DNA of 64,000 nt, taken from NCBI RefSeq assembly GCF_009769385.1, contig NZ_VKAB01000023.1:1-64000 (forward strand), given 5' to 3'. Made by a program: the position numbers and the translations under genes. The notes beneath the pieces are model-generated. The model was not told the DNA's origin. It made no database searches and saw only the letters and a list, made by a program, of their open reading frames with translations. This document shows, in pieces, positions 29,670 through 37,892 of the stretch (position 1 is the stretch's first letter; every line of letters begins with the position of its first letter). The stretch comes from Saccharothrix deserti. GTDB taxonomy: Bacteria; Actinomycetota; Actinomycetes; Mycobacteriales; Pseudonocardiaceae.

Positions 29670-32349
29670 CTAGGTGTCGGATGGCTTCGCGCGCTATGTC
29701 TGTCCGCGACCGCACGCCCAGCTTCGCCAGCACGTGTGACACGTGCGTGGCCACCGTGCGGCCGGACAGGAACAGGCGTTCCCCGATCTGCCGGTTGGAC
29801 AAGCCGGTCACCACCAGCTCGGTGACCTTCAGCTCCATCGGCGTCAGGCTCTCCCACCCGTGCGTGGCCCGCTTGTGCTTGGCGTGCGGGCCGCGCCGGA
29901 TGCCGTGCACCCTCAACCTGGCCAGCAGCTTGGTCGAGTCCCACTCCGCGCCCAGCTCCGCGTGCACGTCCACCGCGTGGCTCAACGCCGCCCGCGCCGA
30001 CGACCGGTCGCCCGACGACGCGAACAGCTCCGCCGCCGCCGACAACGCCTTGGCCCGGAACAGCGGACGTCCCGCCACCCGGTACTCGTCGGCCGCGTGC
30101 AGCAGCCCCACCGGATCGGCCGACACCAACGCCCGGCAGTAGGCCGTGGACGCCCGCCGGTGCGGCACGTCCAGCTCCGCGGCCAACGCCTCAGCGTGCT
30201 CGACCGCGGCCGAAGCGTCCTCGCCCAGCTCGACGGCCAGCCGCACGAAGTCCGGCAGCAGGTCCTCCACCGAGTCCCACCCGGTCAGCACCGACCACGC
30301 CTCGCGCACCCGACCGCCCTGCTCCAGCTCCAGGCTCACGGCCAGCGCCAACGGCCCGATCACGTGACCTTCCAGCCCGGTCCCGGCCGCGTCGAGGTGC
30401 CGTCGCGCGCCTTCCGCGTCACCCCGGTGCAGGTGGATCAACGCCGCCACACCGTGGTCGCACCGCGACACCATCGGGTGCTTCAGGTCGTCGGCCAGCA
30501 GGTCGACGTCGACCAGCGCCTCGTCCCACCGCCCCGCGTCCAGCAACAACTGCCCCAACGCGCTCTGCGCCTGCGCGAGCCGCACGAGGTTGCCGACCTG
30601 GTCGGCGGCGTGCCGGACCACCTGGGCGGACGCGATGGCCTCGGCGCCCTGGTCCAGCTCGCCCAACGTCACGGCCTGGTTGATCTGGAGCAGCAGCCGC
30701 AGGTCGGACGTCGCGGGCTCACCCATCGCCACCGCCAACGCCCGGTCGAACAGCGGCAACGCCTCGGCCATCCGACCGCGCACCATGGCCACGATCGTGC
30801 GCACGTGCAGCGCCCAGCTGGTGGCCCACCGGTCGCCGTCGACCAGCGCCGCACGGGCGAGCCGTTCGGCGTCGTCCAGTTCGCCGATGTCCCAGTGCGC
30901 GCGGGCGGCCAGCACGAGCAGCCGCGCCCGGTCCGACGACGTGAGGTCCGGCGCCGCGAGCGCGCGCTCCACCTCCACCAACGTCTCCGCCGAACGCCCG
31001 GTCATGCTGCGGCACTGCGCCAACGTCCAGTGCAGGTCCACGAGCGTCCCGTGCTCCAGCCCGGCCAGCGCGACGGCCTCGGCGCCGTGGTGGTCGCCCA
31101 GCCGGAACCGCGCCTCGGCCAGGTGCGCCAACAGCACACCGCGCCGCGACCCGGTGTTCGGCGCGGCCACGACCCGGCCGAACAGGTCCACGGCGGCCTC
31201 GGGCGCGTGGGCGACGAGCATCGAGCCGTGCGCGACGAGCCAGTCCGCCACCCAGTCGGGCATCCGGTCGTCGGCGGCGAGCAGTTGCCTGGTCACCCGG
31301 TCCACGCCCGCATCGGTGTCGACCAGCGCGCGGGCCGCCTCGACGTGCCACGCGCCCCGTGCGGCCTCGGGCACCTCGTCGTACAAGGCGGTGCGCACCA
31401 GCGGGTGCCGGAACGACAGGCCGGCCGTGCCGTCCACCAGCACGCCCGCCACGGTCGCCTCCTGCAAGGCGGGCAGCAGGTCCACCACCCGCATCCCGAG
31501 CACGGCGGCCAGGTCCGCGACCGGGAAGTCCACCCCGAGCAGCGCGGCGGCGACGAGCACCCGCCGCACGTCCGCGCCGAGGAACCCGATCCGGTCCGCG
31601 ATCGCGGCGGACAGCGACGGCGGCACGCCCGAGTCGACCAACCGGGCCGCGCCGGTGGCGTCCACCTCGATCGCACCGCCGCGTAACAGCGCCTCGACCA
31701 GTTCGACCAGGTAGAGCGGGTTGCCGCCGGCGTCCTCGGCCAGCCGCGCCAACGCCTCGTCCGGGGTGCCGCCGGCCAGCTCGCCGGTCAGCTCGACCAC
31801 GGCCGTCGGCGCGAGGCGCGGCAGCGCCAGCCGGCTCACGCCCTTGCGCAACGCGGCCAGGTCGTCCCGGCGCGGCAACGGCCGCAGCACGCCGATCAGC
31901 AGCAGCGGCAGTTGCGGCACGAGGCCGGCCAGCCGCCGCCACACCGCGACGCTCGCCTCGTCCGCCCACTGGAGGTCGTCCAGGACCAGCACCACGGGCC
32001 CGATCGCGCACAGGTCGTCCACGCGCGCCAGCAGGCGTTCGGCGGTGACCGCGGAACTCTCCGACCTGGCCACGGCGAGCGCGTCCAGCAGCGGCAGCAG
32101 CGGGAGGGGACGGCCCAGTTCGTCGCCAGCGCCCCGGCACACCCGGAAGCCGCGGGCCGCCGCCGCGTCGCACGCCGCGCGGACCAGCGCCGTCTTGCCG
32201 ATGCCCGGCTCGCCCTCCACGAGCAGCGCGGTGCCCCGCCCCTGGGACAGGTCGTCCACCAGCGCCAGGAGGCGGCCAAGCTCTCGCTCGCGACCGGCGA
32301 GACGCAGTGTGACGGCGCGCACACCGCGAGAATACGACGCTAACGCCAA
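29656..32349 (-). CDS. LAL-type LuxR regulator (AAA ATPase, TPR, LuxR HTH)
   Basis: This 897-residue protein is a large ATP-binding LuxR regulator: Walker A GEPGIGKT at 46-53, Walker B VVLVLDDLQWADEAS near 125, a long helical TPR-like middle, and a C-terminal LuxR HTH (LTPMELKVTELVVTGLSNRQIGERLFLSGRTVATHVSHVLAKLGV, about 838-882). It is an ATP- and ligand-dependent activator. The listed start is TTG 32349; GTG 32322 (MRAVTLRLAGRERELG) is as likely. The AT-rich upstream region is shared with a divergent exported micropeptide gene, a natural candidate target or signal. Confidence 0.92.
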   Translation of the reverse strand: MALASYSRGVRAVTLRLAGRERELGRLLALVDDLSQGRGTALLVEGEPGIGKTALVRAACDAAAARGFRVCRGAGDELGRPLPLLPLLDALAVARSESSAVTAERLLARVDDLCAIGPVVLVLDDLQWADEASVAVWRRLAGLVPQLPLLLIGVLRPLPRRDDLAALRKGVSRLALPRLAPTAVVELTGELAGGTPDEALARLAEDAGGNPLYLVELVEALLRGGAIEVDATGAARLVDSGVPPSLSAAIADRIGFLGADVRRVLVAAALLGVDFPVADLAAVLGMRVVDLLPALQEATVAGVLVDGTAGLSFRHPLVRTALYDEVPEAARGAWHVEAARALVDTDAGVDRVTRQLLAADDRMPDWVADWLVAHGSMLVAHAPEAAVDLFGRVVAAPNTGSRRGVLLAHLAEARFRLGDHHGAEAVALAGLEHGTLVDLHWTLAQCRSMTGRSAETLVEVERALAAPDLTSSDRARLLVLAARAHWDIGELDDAERLARAALVDGDRWATSWALHVRTIVAMVRGRMAEALPLFDRALAVAMGEPATSDLRLLLQINQAVTLGELDQGAEAIASAQVVRHAADQVGNLVRLAQAQSALGQLLLDAGRWDEALVDVDLLADDLKHPMVSRCDHGVAALIHLHRGDAEGARRHLDAAGTGLEGHVIGPLALAVSLELEQGGRVREAWSVLTGWDSVEDLLPDFVRLAVELGEDASAAVEHAEALAAELDVPHRRASTAYCRALVSADPVGLLHAADEYRVAGRPLFRAKALSAAAELFASSGDRSSARAALSHAVDVHAELGAEWDSTKLLARLRVHGIRRGPHAKHKRATHGWESLTPMELKVTELVVTGLSNRQIGERLFLSGRTVATHVSHVLAKLGVRSRTDIAREAIRHLGASG

Positions 32350-32440
32350 GTTAACAAGATGTTACATTATTTCGAATTAACCTGATCGTCGCACAGTTAT
32401 CCGTTTGTTCACGCCGATTCCGCTCCGCGTCCCACCGACT
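32350..32440. promoter_or_regulatory. AT-rich divergent promoter region with GTTAAC/GTTAC repeats
   Basis: This stretch is much more AT-rich than its surroundings and holds TTAAC-type repeats (AGTTAACAAG, ATGTTACATT, GAATTAACC) between the LAL regulator and the micropeptide gene. It probably contains both promoters and a regulator site. Confidence 0.5.
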
Positions 32441-32493
32441 ACTGCCACGGTAATCGCCGGAATTCCCCCGACCCCCTGTCGACTGGAGAACGC

Positions 32494-32595
32494 ATGCGAA
32501 TCGCACGAGTGCTCATCGCCGTCCTGACGGTCGCCGTCTTCACCACCGCAGCACACGTGTCCACCAGCCCGTTCGGCGGAATGCCCTACAACTGA
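32494..32595 (+). CDS. Exported 33-residue peptide
   Basis: ATG 32494 opens a 33-codon frame with a good ribosome site (CTGGAGAACGC). The product starts MRIARVLIAVLTVAVFTTAA, a short positively charged, hydrophobic signal-like segment, followed by HVSTSPFGGMPYN. A secreted or membrane-held peptide is likely. It is divergent from the LAL regulator and has no recognised family. Candidate roles are a signalling peptide or a small membrane protein; neither is shown. It was found by inspection of the sequence because it is below usual ORF cut-offs. Confidence 0.6.
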   Translation: MRIARVLIAVLTVAVFTTAAHVSTSPFGGMPYN

Positions 32596-32602
32596 CCAGC
32601 AC

Positions 32603-32658
32603 TATTCCAACCCGAAGCGACGGTATTCCAACCCGAGTGGTGTGAATAGCGACGAATA
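32603..32658. promoter_or_regulatory. TATTC / GAATA operator-like array
   Basis: The 13-bp TATTCCAACCCGA occurs at 32603-32615 and 32624-32636 (21 bp apart, two helical turns), followed by GAATA at 32644-32648 and 32654-32658. Two TATTC and two GAATA half-sites thus face each other between the micropeptide and the membrane-protein gene at 32753. The rest of 32596-32752 shows nothing else. Confidence 0.4.
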
Positions 32659-32752
32659 GGGGTCGCCCGGACAACGGAGTCCGGCGTTCCCCGTCCGCGG
32701 GACGAACTTTCACCCTTCTTGCGCAACGGTCCACCCACTACGCTGCACAACC

Positions 32753-33274
32753 GTGGCACCCGCCCCGACCCGAGGAGCCGCGCGCGTGGTGCGCTGCGGT
32801 GCGGTCGGGCTGTCCACCGGTCTGCTGGCCGTGCTCGCGCACGCGAGCGGCGGCGGTCACCTGCCCTCCCTCCCGCACGTGCTGGCGTTCGCGCTGGCCA
32901 TCGCGTGGACGTGCGTGCCGCTGACCGACCGCCAACTCGGGTTCACCGAACTGCTGTCCCTGGTCGGCGTGGTGCAGGTGGCCGCACACGTGTTCCTGGC
33001 CCTGCTGTCCCGGCAGCCGCACGAGGTGCTGCCGGCACCGTCGACCGTGCTGGCCCACGTGGCGGCCACGGCGATCGTCGTCGCGGCCCTGGCGGGCTTC
33101 GAGCAGGCCCTGTTCCGGCTGGCCGCCGCCCTGGCGTCGGTGCTGCCGCGCAGGCTCACCCCGCCGCCCGCGTTCGCGCCGCTGCGCATCCCGATCGCCG
33201 CACACCCGCAGCACCCGCTGTCCGAGGTGCTGCGCCGCCGCACGCTGCCCCGTCGAGGCCCGCCCCACTCCTAG
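32753..33274 (+). CDS. Predicted membrane protein, unknown function
   Basis: The 173-residue protein has about four hydrophobic helices (VGLSTGLLAVLAHA, HVLAFALAIAWTCVPL, LLSLVGVVQVAAHVFLALL, VLAHVAATAIVVAALAGFEQALF) with histidines in the second and third. The last 45 residues are Pro/Arg-rich and cytoplasmic in type. Similar small His-containing membrane proteins occur beside PepSY or copper-related genes in actinomycetes; the gene here is 73 bp before a PepSY transmembrane protein. GTG 32753. Role unknown. Confidence 0.68.
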   Translation: MAPAPTRGAARVVRCGAVGLSTGLLAVLAHASGGGHLPSLPHVLAFALAIAWTCVPLTDRQLGFTELLSLVGVVQVAAHVFLALLSRQPHEVLPAPSTVLAHVAATAIVVAALAGFEQALFRLAAALASVLPRRLTPPPAFAPLRIPIAAHPQHPLSEVLRRRTLPRRGPPHS

Positions 33275-33339
33275 GTATCCGCATCTCCCCACCACCGTCC
33301 CGCTCCCGGGGACCGGTGGCATCTCCCCATACCTAGGAG
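33268..33339. promoter_or_regulatory. Nested inverted repeat covering the PepSY ribosome site
   Basis: CTCCTAGGTAT (33268-33278) is the exact complement of ATACCTAGGAG (33329-33339); the latter contains the TAGGAG ribosome site of the PepSY gene (ATG 33348). Inside lie two direct GCATCTCCCCA copies (33281 and 33319) and an inner near-hairpin (CCACCGTCCC / GGGGACCGGTGG). It could be a cis-acting RNA or an operator. Confidence 0.6.
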
Positions 33340-33347
33340 CTCTCGCC

Positions 33348-34616
33348 ATGACCGAGTCCTGGCGCGGCCTCGTGCTGCGCTTCCACTTCTACGCGGGCGT
33401 GCTGGTCGGCCCGTTCGTGCTGATCGCCGCCCTGACCGGCGTGCTCTACGCCGCGACTCCCCAACTGGAGTCGTGGCTCTACTCCGACCAGCTGCGCGTG
33501 CCGGCGTCCACGTCGTCGGTGCCGCTGGCCGACCAGGTGCGGGCCGCCGTCGCGACCCGGCCCGACGACCAGTTGGTGGCCGTCCGACCGGCGCCCGAGC
33601 CCGGCGCGACGACCCGCGTGCTGTTCGCCGGTGACGACGACGCGCGGCCGACGGTGTTCGTGAACCCGGCCGACGGCACGGTGGTCGGAGACCTGATGAC
33701 CTACGGCACCAGCGGCGTGCTGCCGTTGCGCACCACGATCGACGGGATCCACCGCAACCTGCTGCTCGGCGAACCCGGCCGGCTCTACAGCGAGCTGGCC
33801 GCGTCCTGGCTGTGGGTGGTCGCGCTGGGCGGCGTGTTCCTGTGGTTCAGCCGCCGCCGCAGTCAGCGGACCAAGCCCACGACCAGGCGGCACGCGATGC
33901 TCGGCCTGTGGGTGCTGGTCGGCGCGCTGTTCCTGTCCGCGACCGGGCTGACCTGGTCGACCTACGCCGGTGAGAACGTCTCCGACCTGCGCAAAGCGCT
34001 CGACTGGACGACTCCGGCGCTCAGCACGGGCGCGGGCGACCACGCCGGGCACGGCAGCGGCACGACCACGGCGGTGTCACCGGACGACGTGGACGCCGTG
34101 CTGGCGACCGCACGGACGGCGGGCATCGACGCGGGCAAGGTGGAGATCGCCCTGCCCGCCACCGCCCAGAAGCCGTGGACGGTGACCGAGGTCGGCCGCG
34201 GGTGGCCGTCGCAGGTCGACGCGGTGGCGGTGATGGGCGGTCGGGTCGTGGACCAGGTGCGGTTCGCGGACTACCCGTTGGCCGCGAAGCTCAGCCGGTG
34301 GGGCATCGACGCGCACATGGGCATCCTGTTCGGCTGGCCGAACCAGCTGCTCCTGCTGGCCCTCGGCCTCGGCCTGGTGACGTTGGTGGTCCTGGGCTAC
34401 CGGGTGTGGTGGCTGCGCCGCCCGACCCGCGGCTTCGGCCGTCCGGTGCCGCGCGGCCAGTGGCGGAAGGTGCCCCGGGCGCAGTTGGCGGCCGTGCTCG
34501 TGGTGGCTTTGGGCGTGGGCTGGTTCGTGCCGCTGTTCGGCCTGAGCCTGCTGGCGTTCCTGCTGGTCGACGCGGTGTTGAGCACGCGCCGGACCAAGGT
34601 GCCCGAGCCGGTTTAA
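33348..34616 (+). CDS. PepSY-associated TM domain protein
   Basis: This 422-residue membrane protein has four transmembrane helices in the pattern of PepSY_TM/PiuB-type proteins: FHFYAGVLVGPFVLIAALTGVLYAATPQLE (TM1), IHRNLLLGEPGRLYSELAASWLWVVALGGVFLWF (TM2), HAMLGLWVLVGALFLSATGLTWSTYAGENV (TM3) and WGIDAHMGILFGWPNQLLLLALGLGLVTLVVLG (TM4). The conserved His of the HF-x-x-G, IHRNL and HMG segments are heme-ligand-like. Such proteins reduce iron complexes or support siderophore use. Transcription or translation may be gated by the nested repeat just upstream. Confidence 0.85.
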   Translation: MTESWRGLVLRFHFYAGVLVGPFVLIAALTGVLYAATPQLESWLYSDQLRVPASTSSVPLADQVRAAVATRPDDQLVAVRPAPEPGATTRVLFAGDDDARPTVFVNPADGTVVGDLMTYGTSGVLPLRTTIDGIHRNLLLGEPGRLYSELAASWLWVVALGGVFLWFSRRRSQRTKPTTRRHAMLGLWVLVGALFLSATGLTWSTYAGENVSDLRKALDWTTPALSTGAGDHAGHGSGTTTAVSPDDVDAVLATARTAGIDAGKVEIALPATAQKPWTVTEVGRGWPSQVDAVAVMGGRVVDQVRFADYPLAAKLSRWGIDAHMGILFGWPNQLLLLALGLGLVTLVVLGYRVWWLRRPTRGFGRPVPRGQWRKVPRAQLAAVLVVALGVGWFVPLFGLSLLAFLLVDAVLSTRRTKVPEPV

Positions 34617-34677
34617 CCGGGTGACGGTCGTGCCGGGGGCGGGTTAGCCTGGGTGTATGCGCTTTGGTTGACACCCT

Positions 34678-35871
34678 GTGCCACCTCCGGCTCGGCCGCT
34701 GGCCCGCCTCGCGGTGTGGTGGGCGCTGCCTGCCGACACCGTGCCGATCTACCCGCTGTACGCGCTGCTGTTCGTGTCCACCGGGTTGTCGGACGCGCAG
34801 GTCTCGGTGCTGTTCGCGATCTGGTCGACGGTCGCGGTCGTGGCGGAGGTGCCGTTCGGCGCGTTCGCCGACCGGTTCTCGCGGAAGTGGTCGGTCGTCG
34901 GGGCCGGCGTGTTCCAGGCCGCCGGCTACGCGCTGTGGACGGTCTTACCCGGCTTCACCGGTTTCGCGGTGGGTTTCGTGCTGTGGGGCGTGGGCGGCGC
35001 GATGTCGTCGGGCGCGCTGGAAGCCCTGTTGCACGACGGTCTGGCCGCGGTCGGCGCCGCGGACCAGTTCGGTCGGGTGCTGGGTCGGGTCACCGCGGTC
35101 GGCCTGCTGGCCCAGATCCCGGCCGCCCTGCTCGCCACCGTGCTGTTCGACGTGGGCGGCTTCGCGCTGGCCGGGTGGGTGAGCGTGGCGACGTGCCTGA
35201 CCGCGGCCCTGGTGGCGACCCGGCTGCCGGAGACGCCGCGACCGGAACCGGAGAGGTACCTGGCCGTGTTGCGGTCCGGCTGGTCGGAGACCGTGCGGAT
35301 CCCGGACGTCCGGCTCGCGGTGCTGGTCGTGGCCATGCTGTTGGGCATCGACGCGTTCGAGGAGTACTTCCCGCTGATCGCGGCGGACTGGCGGGTGCCG
35401 GTGGCGTTGGTGCCGCTGGCGACGTTGGCCATCCCGCTGGCCGGCGCCGCCGGGGCCGCGATGGGTGGCACGCGGCGGCCGTTGGGTCTGCTGCTTGGCG
35501 GTTCGGCGGTGCTGCTGGGTGCGGCGAGCCTGTTCGGCCACCCGGCGGGGCTGGCGGTGGTCGCGGTGTTCTACGGCTTGTACCGACTGGTGCTGGTGAC
35601 CGCCGAAACCCGGTTGCAGGAAAGGATCACCGGTGACGCGCGGGCGACCGTGACGTCGGTGGCGGGGCTGGGCGGCGAGGTGTTCGCGTTCGCCGTGTAC
35701 GCGGCGTGGGTGTTCGGTGGCGTGGTGGGTGTATCGATTCTGGTGCTCGTGCCGGCGTTGTTCCTGCGGCGAGCACTGGGTCGTCCACTCGTGCGGGCGG
35801 GAAGAACGGTCCGGAACGCGACCGACCGGAACCGGACAATGCGGTCGTTTCACCACCGTGAACATCGTTGA
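34678..35871 (+). CDS. MFS transporter
   Basis: The 397-residue protein has twelve hydrophobic segments and the MFS loop 2-3 motif GAFADRFSRKWSVVGAGVFQAAGYALW (about residues 61-86). It resembles drug or sugar efflux MFS proteins of the 14-TM-lacking type. GTG 34678 is used; no clear ribosome site. The product's charged tail (VRNATDRNRTMRSFHHREHR) is cytoplasmic. Substrate unknown. It is separate from the PepSY gene by 61 bp. Confidence 0.85.
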   Translation: MPPPARPLARLAVWWALPADTVPIYPLYALLFVSTGLSDAQVSVLFAIWSTVAVVAEVPFGAFADRFSRKWSVVGAGVFQAAGYALWTVLPGFTGFAVGFVLWGVGGAMSSGALEALLHDGLAAVGAADQFGRVLGRVTAVGLLAQIPAALLATVLFDVGGFALAGWVSVATCLTAALVATRLPETPRPEPERYLAVLRSGWSETVRIPDVRLAVLVVAMLLGIDAFEEYFPLIAADWRVPVALVPLATLAIPLAGAAGAAMGGTRRPLGLLLGGSAVLLGAASLFGHPAGLAVVAVFYGLYRLVLVTAETRLQERITGDARATVTSVAGLGGEVFAFAVYAAWVFGGVVGVSILVLVPALFLRRALGRPLVRAGRTVRNATDRNRTMRSFHHREHR

Positions 35872-35876
35872 CGCCC

Positions 35877-35890
35877 GTGGTCCAGACCAC
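35877..35890. promoter_or_regulatory. DasR-type (dre) site before the lyase gene
   Basis: GTGGTCCAGACCAC has perfect GTGGTC/GACCAC arms around a CA centre and fits the TGGTCYAGACCA consensus bound by DasR, the GlcNAc-phosphate-responsive GntR regulator. It ends 14 bp before the ATG of the lyase gene, so binding should block transcription or elongation. Confidence 0.7.
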
Positions 35891-35904
35891 ACAAACTCGT
35901 TGTC

Positions 35905-37077
35905 ATGCGCGGAAAATCGGCCCTCTTAGCCGCCTTGTCGGCGGTCAGCCTGGTGGTCGCGGTGCCGTCCCGATCGTCGGCGGCACCGACCACGTTCACC
36001 CACCCCGGAGTGTTGGTGAGCAAACCGCAGTTGGACTTCGTGCGCGACAAGGTGAACGCGAGCGCGCAGCCGTGGCGCGGCGCGTACGACCGGATGATGG
36101 CGCACCCGTTCTCCTCCCTGTCCCGCGTGCCGAAACCGCGTGCGGTGGTGGAGTGCGGGTCTTATTCCAACCCCAACCACGGGTGCACGGACGAGCGCGA
36201 GGACGCGTTGGCCGCGTACACGTTGTCACTGGCGTGGTACATCACGCGTGACAACCGGTACGCCACCAAGGCGATCGAGATCATGGACGCCTGGTCGGCC
36301 ACGATCCGGGACCACACCAACAGCAACGCGCCGTTGCAGACCGCGTGGGCGGGCTCGTCGTGGCCGCGTGCGGCGGAGATCATCAAGCACGTGCACGGGA
36401 ACTGGCCGAACTCCGGCCGGTTCGCCACCATGCTGCGCGACGTGTACTTGCCGGAGATCGTCAACGGGCGGGCCGCGACGAACGGCAACTGGGAACTGTC
36501 CATGATGGAGGCGACGCTCGGGATCTCGGTGTTCCTGGAGGACCGCGCGGTGTACGACAAGGCGGTGTCGATCTTCCGGACCCGGATGCCCGCCTTCGTG
36601 TACCTGGCCTCGGACGGCTCGCTGCCGAAGGCGCCGCCGGGCAGCGGTATCGACACCCGGGCCGAGATCATCTCCTACTGGCACGACCAGAGCACGTTCG
36701 TCAACGGCCTGTCCCAGGAGACGTGCCGCGATTTCACGCACACCGGCTACGGCCTGGCCGCCGCCGCGCACATCGCGGAGACCGCCCGCCACCAGGGCCA
36801 GGACCTGTGGGCCGAAGTGCGCGAACGCCTGCGCCACGCCTACGGCCTGCACGCCAAGTACCAGTTGGGCGCCGAGCCCGTCCCCTCATGGCTGTGCGGC
36901 GGCTCGTTCAAACAGGCGTTGGGCCCGACCACCGAGGTCGCGTTCAACGCCCTCAACACCCGGCTGGGCATCGCCATGACCAACACCCAGACCTTGACCG
37001 AGCGCCAACGCCCCACCGGCACCGACCGCCTGTTCACAGGCTGGGAAACCCTGACCCACGCCTCCAACCCCGCCTAA
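35905..37077 (+). CDS. Secreted alginate-lyase-superfamily protein (PL5/PL38-like)
   Basis: The 390-residue exported protein has a signal peptide (about 1-26, ending RSSA) and the alginate_lyase (alpha/alpha toroid) fold: HPGVLVSKPQLDFVRDKV, YTLSLAWYITRDNRYA, APLQTAWAGSSWPRAAEI, NGRAATNGNWELSMMEATLGI and SQETCRDFTHTGYGLAAAAHIAE. The Asn-Trp, Arg-Asp and His-Thr-Gly-Tyr-Gly residues are the active-site type found in family PL38 and related uronate-polymer lyases. The true substrate is unknown (glucuronan, alginate or another uronate polymer). A DasR-type site sits at the promoter, which would tie it to chitin/GlcNAc status. Confidence 0.82.
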   Translation: MRGKSALLAALSAVSLVVAVPSRSSAAPTTFTHPGVLVSKPQLDFVRDKVNASAQPWRGAYDRMMAHPFSSLSRVPKPRAVVECGSYSNPNHGCTDEREDALAAYTLSLAWYITRDNRYATKAIEIMDAWSATIRDHTNSNAPLQTAWAGSSWPRAAEIIKHVHGNWPNSGRFATMLRDVYLPEIVNGRAATNGNWELSMMEATLGISVFLEDRAVYDKAVSIFRTRMPAFVYLASDGSLPKAPPGSGIDTRAEIISYWHDQSTFVNGLSQETCRDFTHTGYGLAAAAHIAETARHQGQDLWAEVRERLRHAYGLHAKYQLGAEPVPSWLCGGSFKQALGPTTEVAFNALNTRLGIAMTNTQTLTERQRPTGTDRLFTGWETLTHASNPA

Positions 37078-37081
37078 CCCC

Positions 37082-37169
37082 CGAGAGTCCTACCTCCAGC
37101 CCCCGTGTGTCCTACACCCAGAACGCGTGTGTCCTACGTTCAGAATGCGTGTGTCCTACGTTCGGGACC
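37082..37169 (+). repeat. 22-bp tandem repeat, four units (family A site)
   Basis: Units begin at 37082, 37104, 37126 and 37148, exactly 22 bp apart. Unit 3 reads CGTGTGTCCTACGTTCAGAA plus TG; units 1, 2 and 4 vary at few positions (CGAGAGTCCTAC..., CGTGTGTCCTACACCC..., CGTGTGTCCTACGTTCGG...). The same unit, with GAGAG replacing GTGTG, occurs at 62531-62634. No spacers, so not CRISPR. Confidence 0.85.
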
Positions 37170-37197
37170 CCCCGAGTTGAACGCTCGCGGGGTCCGG
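37163..37197. terminator. Imperfect hairpin, possible terminator
   Basis: CGGGACCCCCCGAG (37163-37176) pairs with CTCGCGGGGTCCGG (37184-37197) at 12 of 14 positions around a 7-base loop. It follows the 22-bp repeats and precedes the response regulator gene. Confidence 0.5.
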
Positions 37198-37235
37198 GCA
37201 TAGCTGTCGCAAGGGGACAGTGCGAGGATCCGTGC

Positions 37236-37892
37236 ATGCGGGTGCTGCTGGTGGAGGACGACGAGCCGATCGCGGAATCCCTCACACGAGGTCTGAGCAG
37301 GTACGGGTTCGACGTCGAGTGGGTGCGCACCGGAACCGAGGCGCTCGCGGCCGAGCCGACCGACATGGTCCTGGTCGACCTCGGCCTGCCCGACATGGAC
37401 GGCCTGGACGTGTGCCGCGAGCTGCGCGCCCGCGGTGACGTGCCGATCATCGTGATCAGCGCGCGGGCCGACGAGACGGACCGCGTGGTCGGCCTGGAGA
37501 TCGGCGCGGACGACTACGTCTCCAAGCCGTTCGGCGTCCGCGAAGTGATCGCCCGGATGCGCGCGGTGATGCGCCGGGTCAGACCCGCGACGGCCCAGCC
37601 GGACGCGACGGTGTCGAGCAGGCTGACCATCGACCGGCGTGGTCGGCGGGTGTACGTCGACGGTGTCGAGATCACCTTGACGCCCAAGGAGTACGACCTG
37701 CTGGCGTTCCTCGCCGAAGCACCGGACGCGGTGTTCACCAGAGAACAGATCATGGAAGCGGTCTGGGACGCGAACTGGTTCGGCCCGACCAAGACGCTCG
37801 ACGTGCACGTCGGCGCGCTGCGGCGCAAGCTCGGTGACGCGGCCACCGTGGAGACCGTGCGCGGGGTCGGGTTCCGGTTGGTGCTGACGTGA
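37236..37892 (+). CDS. OmpR-family response regulator
   Basis: The 218-residue regulator has a receiver domain with the acidic pair VEDDE, phospho-acceptor Asp48 in VLVDLGLPDMDG, and Lys in YVSKPFG, followed by an OmpR/PhoB winged helix (ITLTPKEYDLLAFLAEAPDAVFTREQIMEAVW, then TLDVHVGALRRKLG and VRGVGFRL). I use ATG 37236, with GAGGA seven bases upstream; the longer frame upstream belongs to the shadow of the lyase gene. It overlaps the histidine kinase by GTGA, forming a two-component operon. The signal is unknown. Confidence 0.93.
   Translation: MRVLLVEDDEPIAESLTRGLSRYGFDVEWVRTGTEALAAEPTDMVLVDLGLPDMDGLDVCRELRARGDVPIIVISARADETDRVVGLEIGADDYVSKPFGVREVIARMRAVMRRVRPATAQPDATVSSRLTIDRRGRRVYVDGVEITLTPKEYDLLAFLAEAPDAVFTREQIMEAVWDANWFGPTKTLDVHVGALRRKLGDAATVETVRGVGFRLVLT

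Noticed and set aside
34668-34673. TTGACA as -35 of the MFS gene
   Set aside because: It is only 4 bases before the GTG start used, so it cannot serve that start; no matching -10 was seen.
37082-37169. CRISPR-like array
   Set aside because: The 22-bp units are contiguous without spacers, only four copies exist, and no cas genes are in the window.
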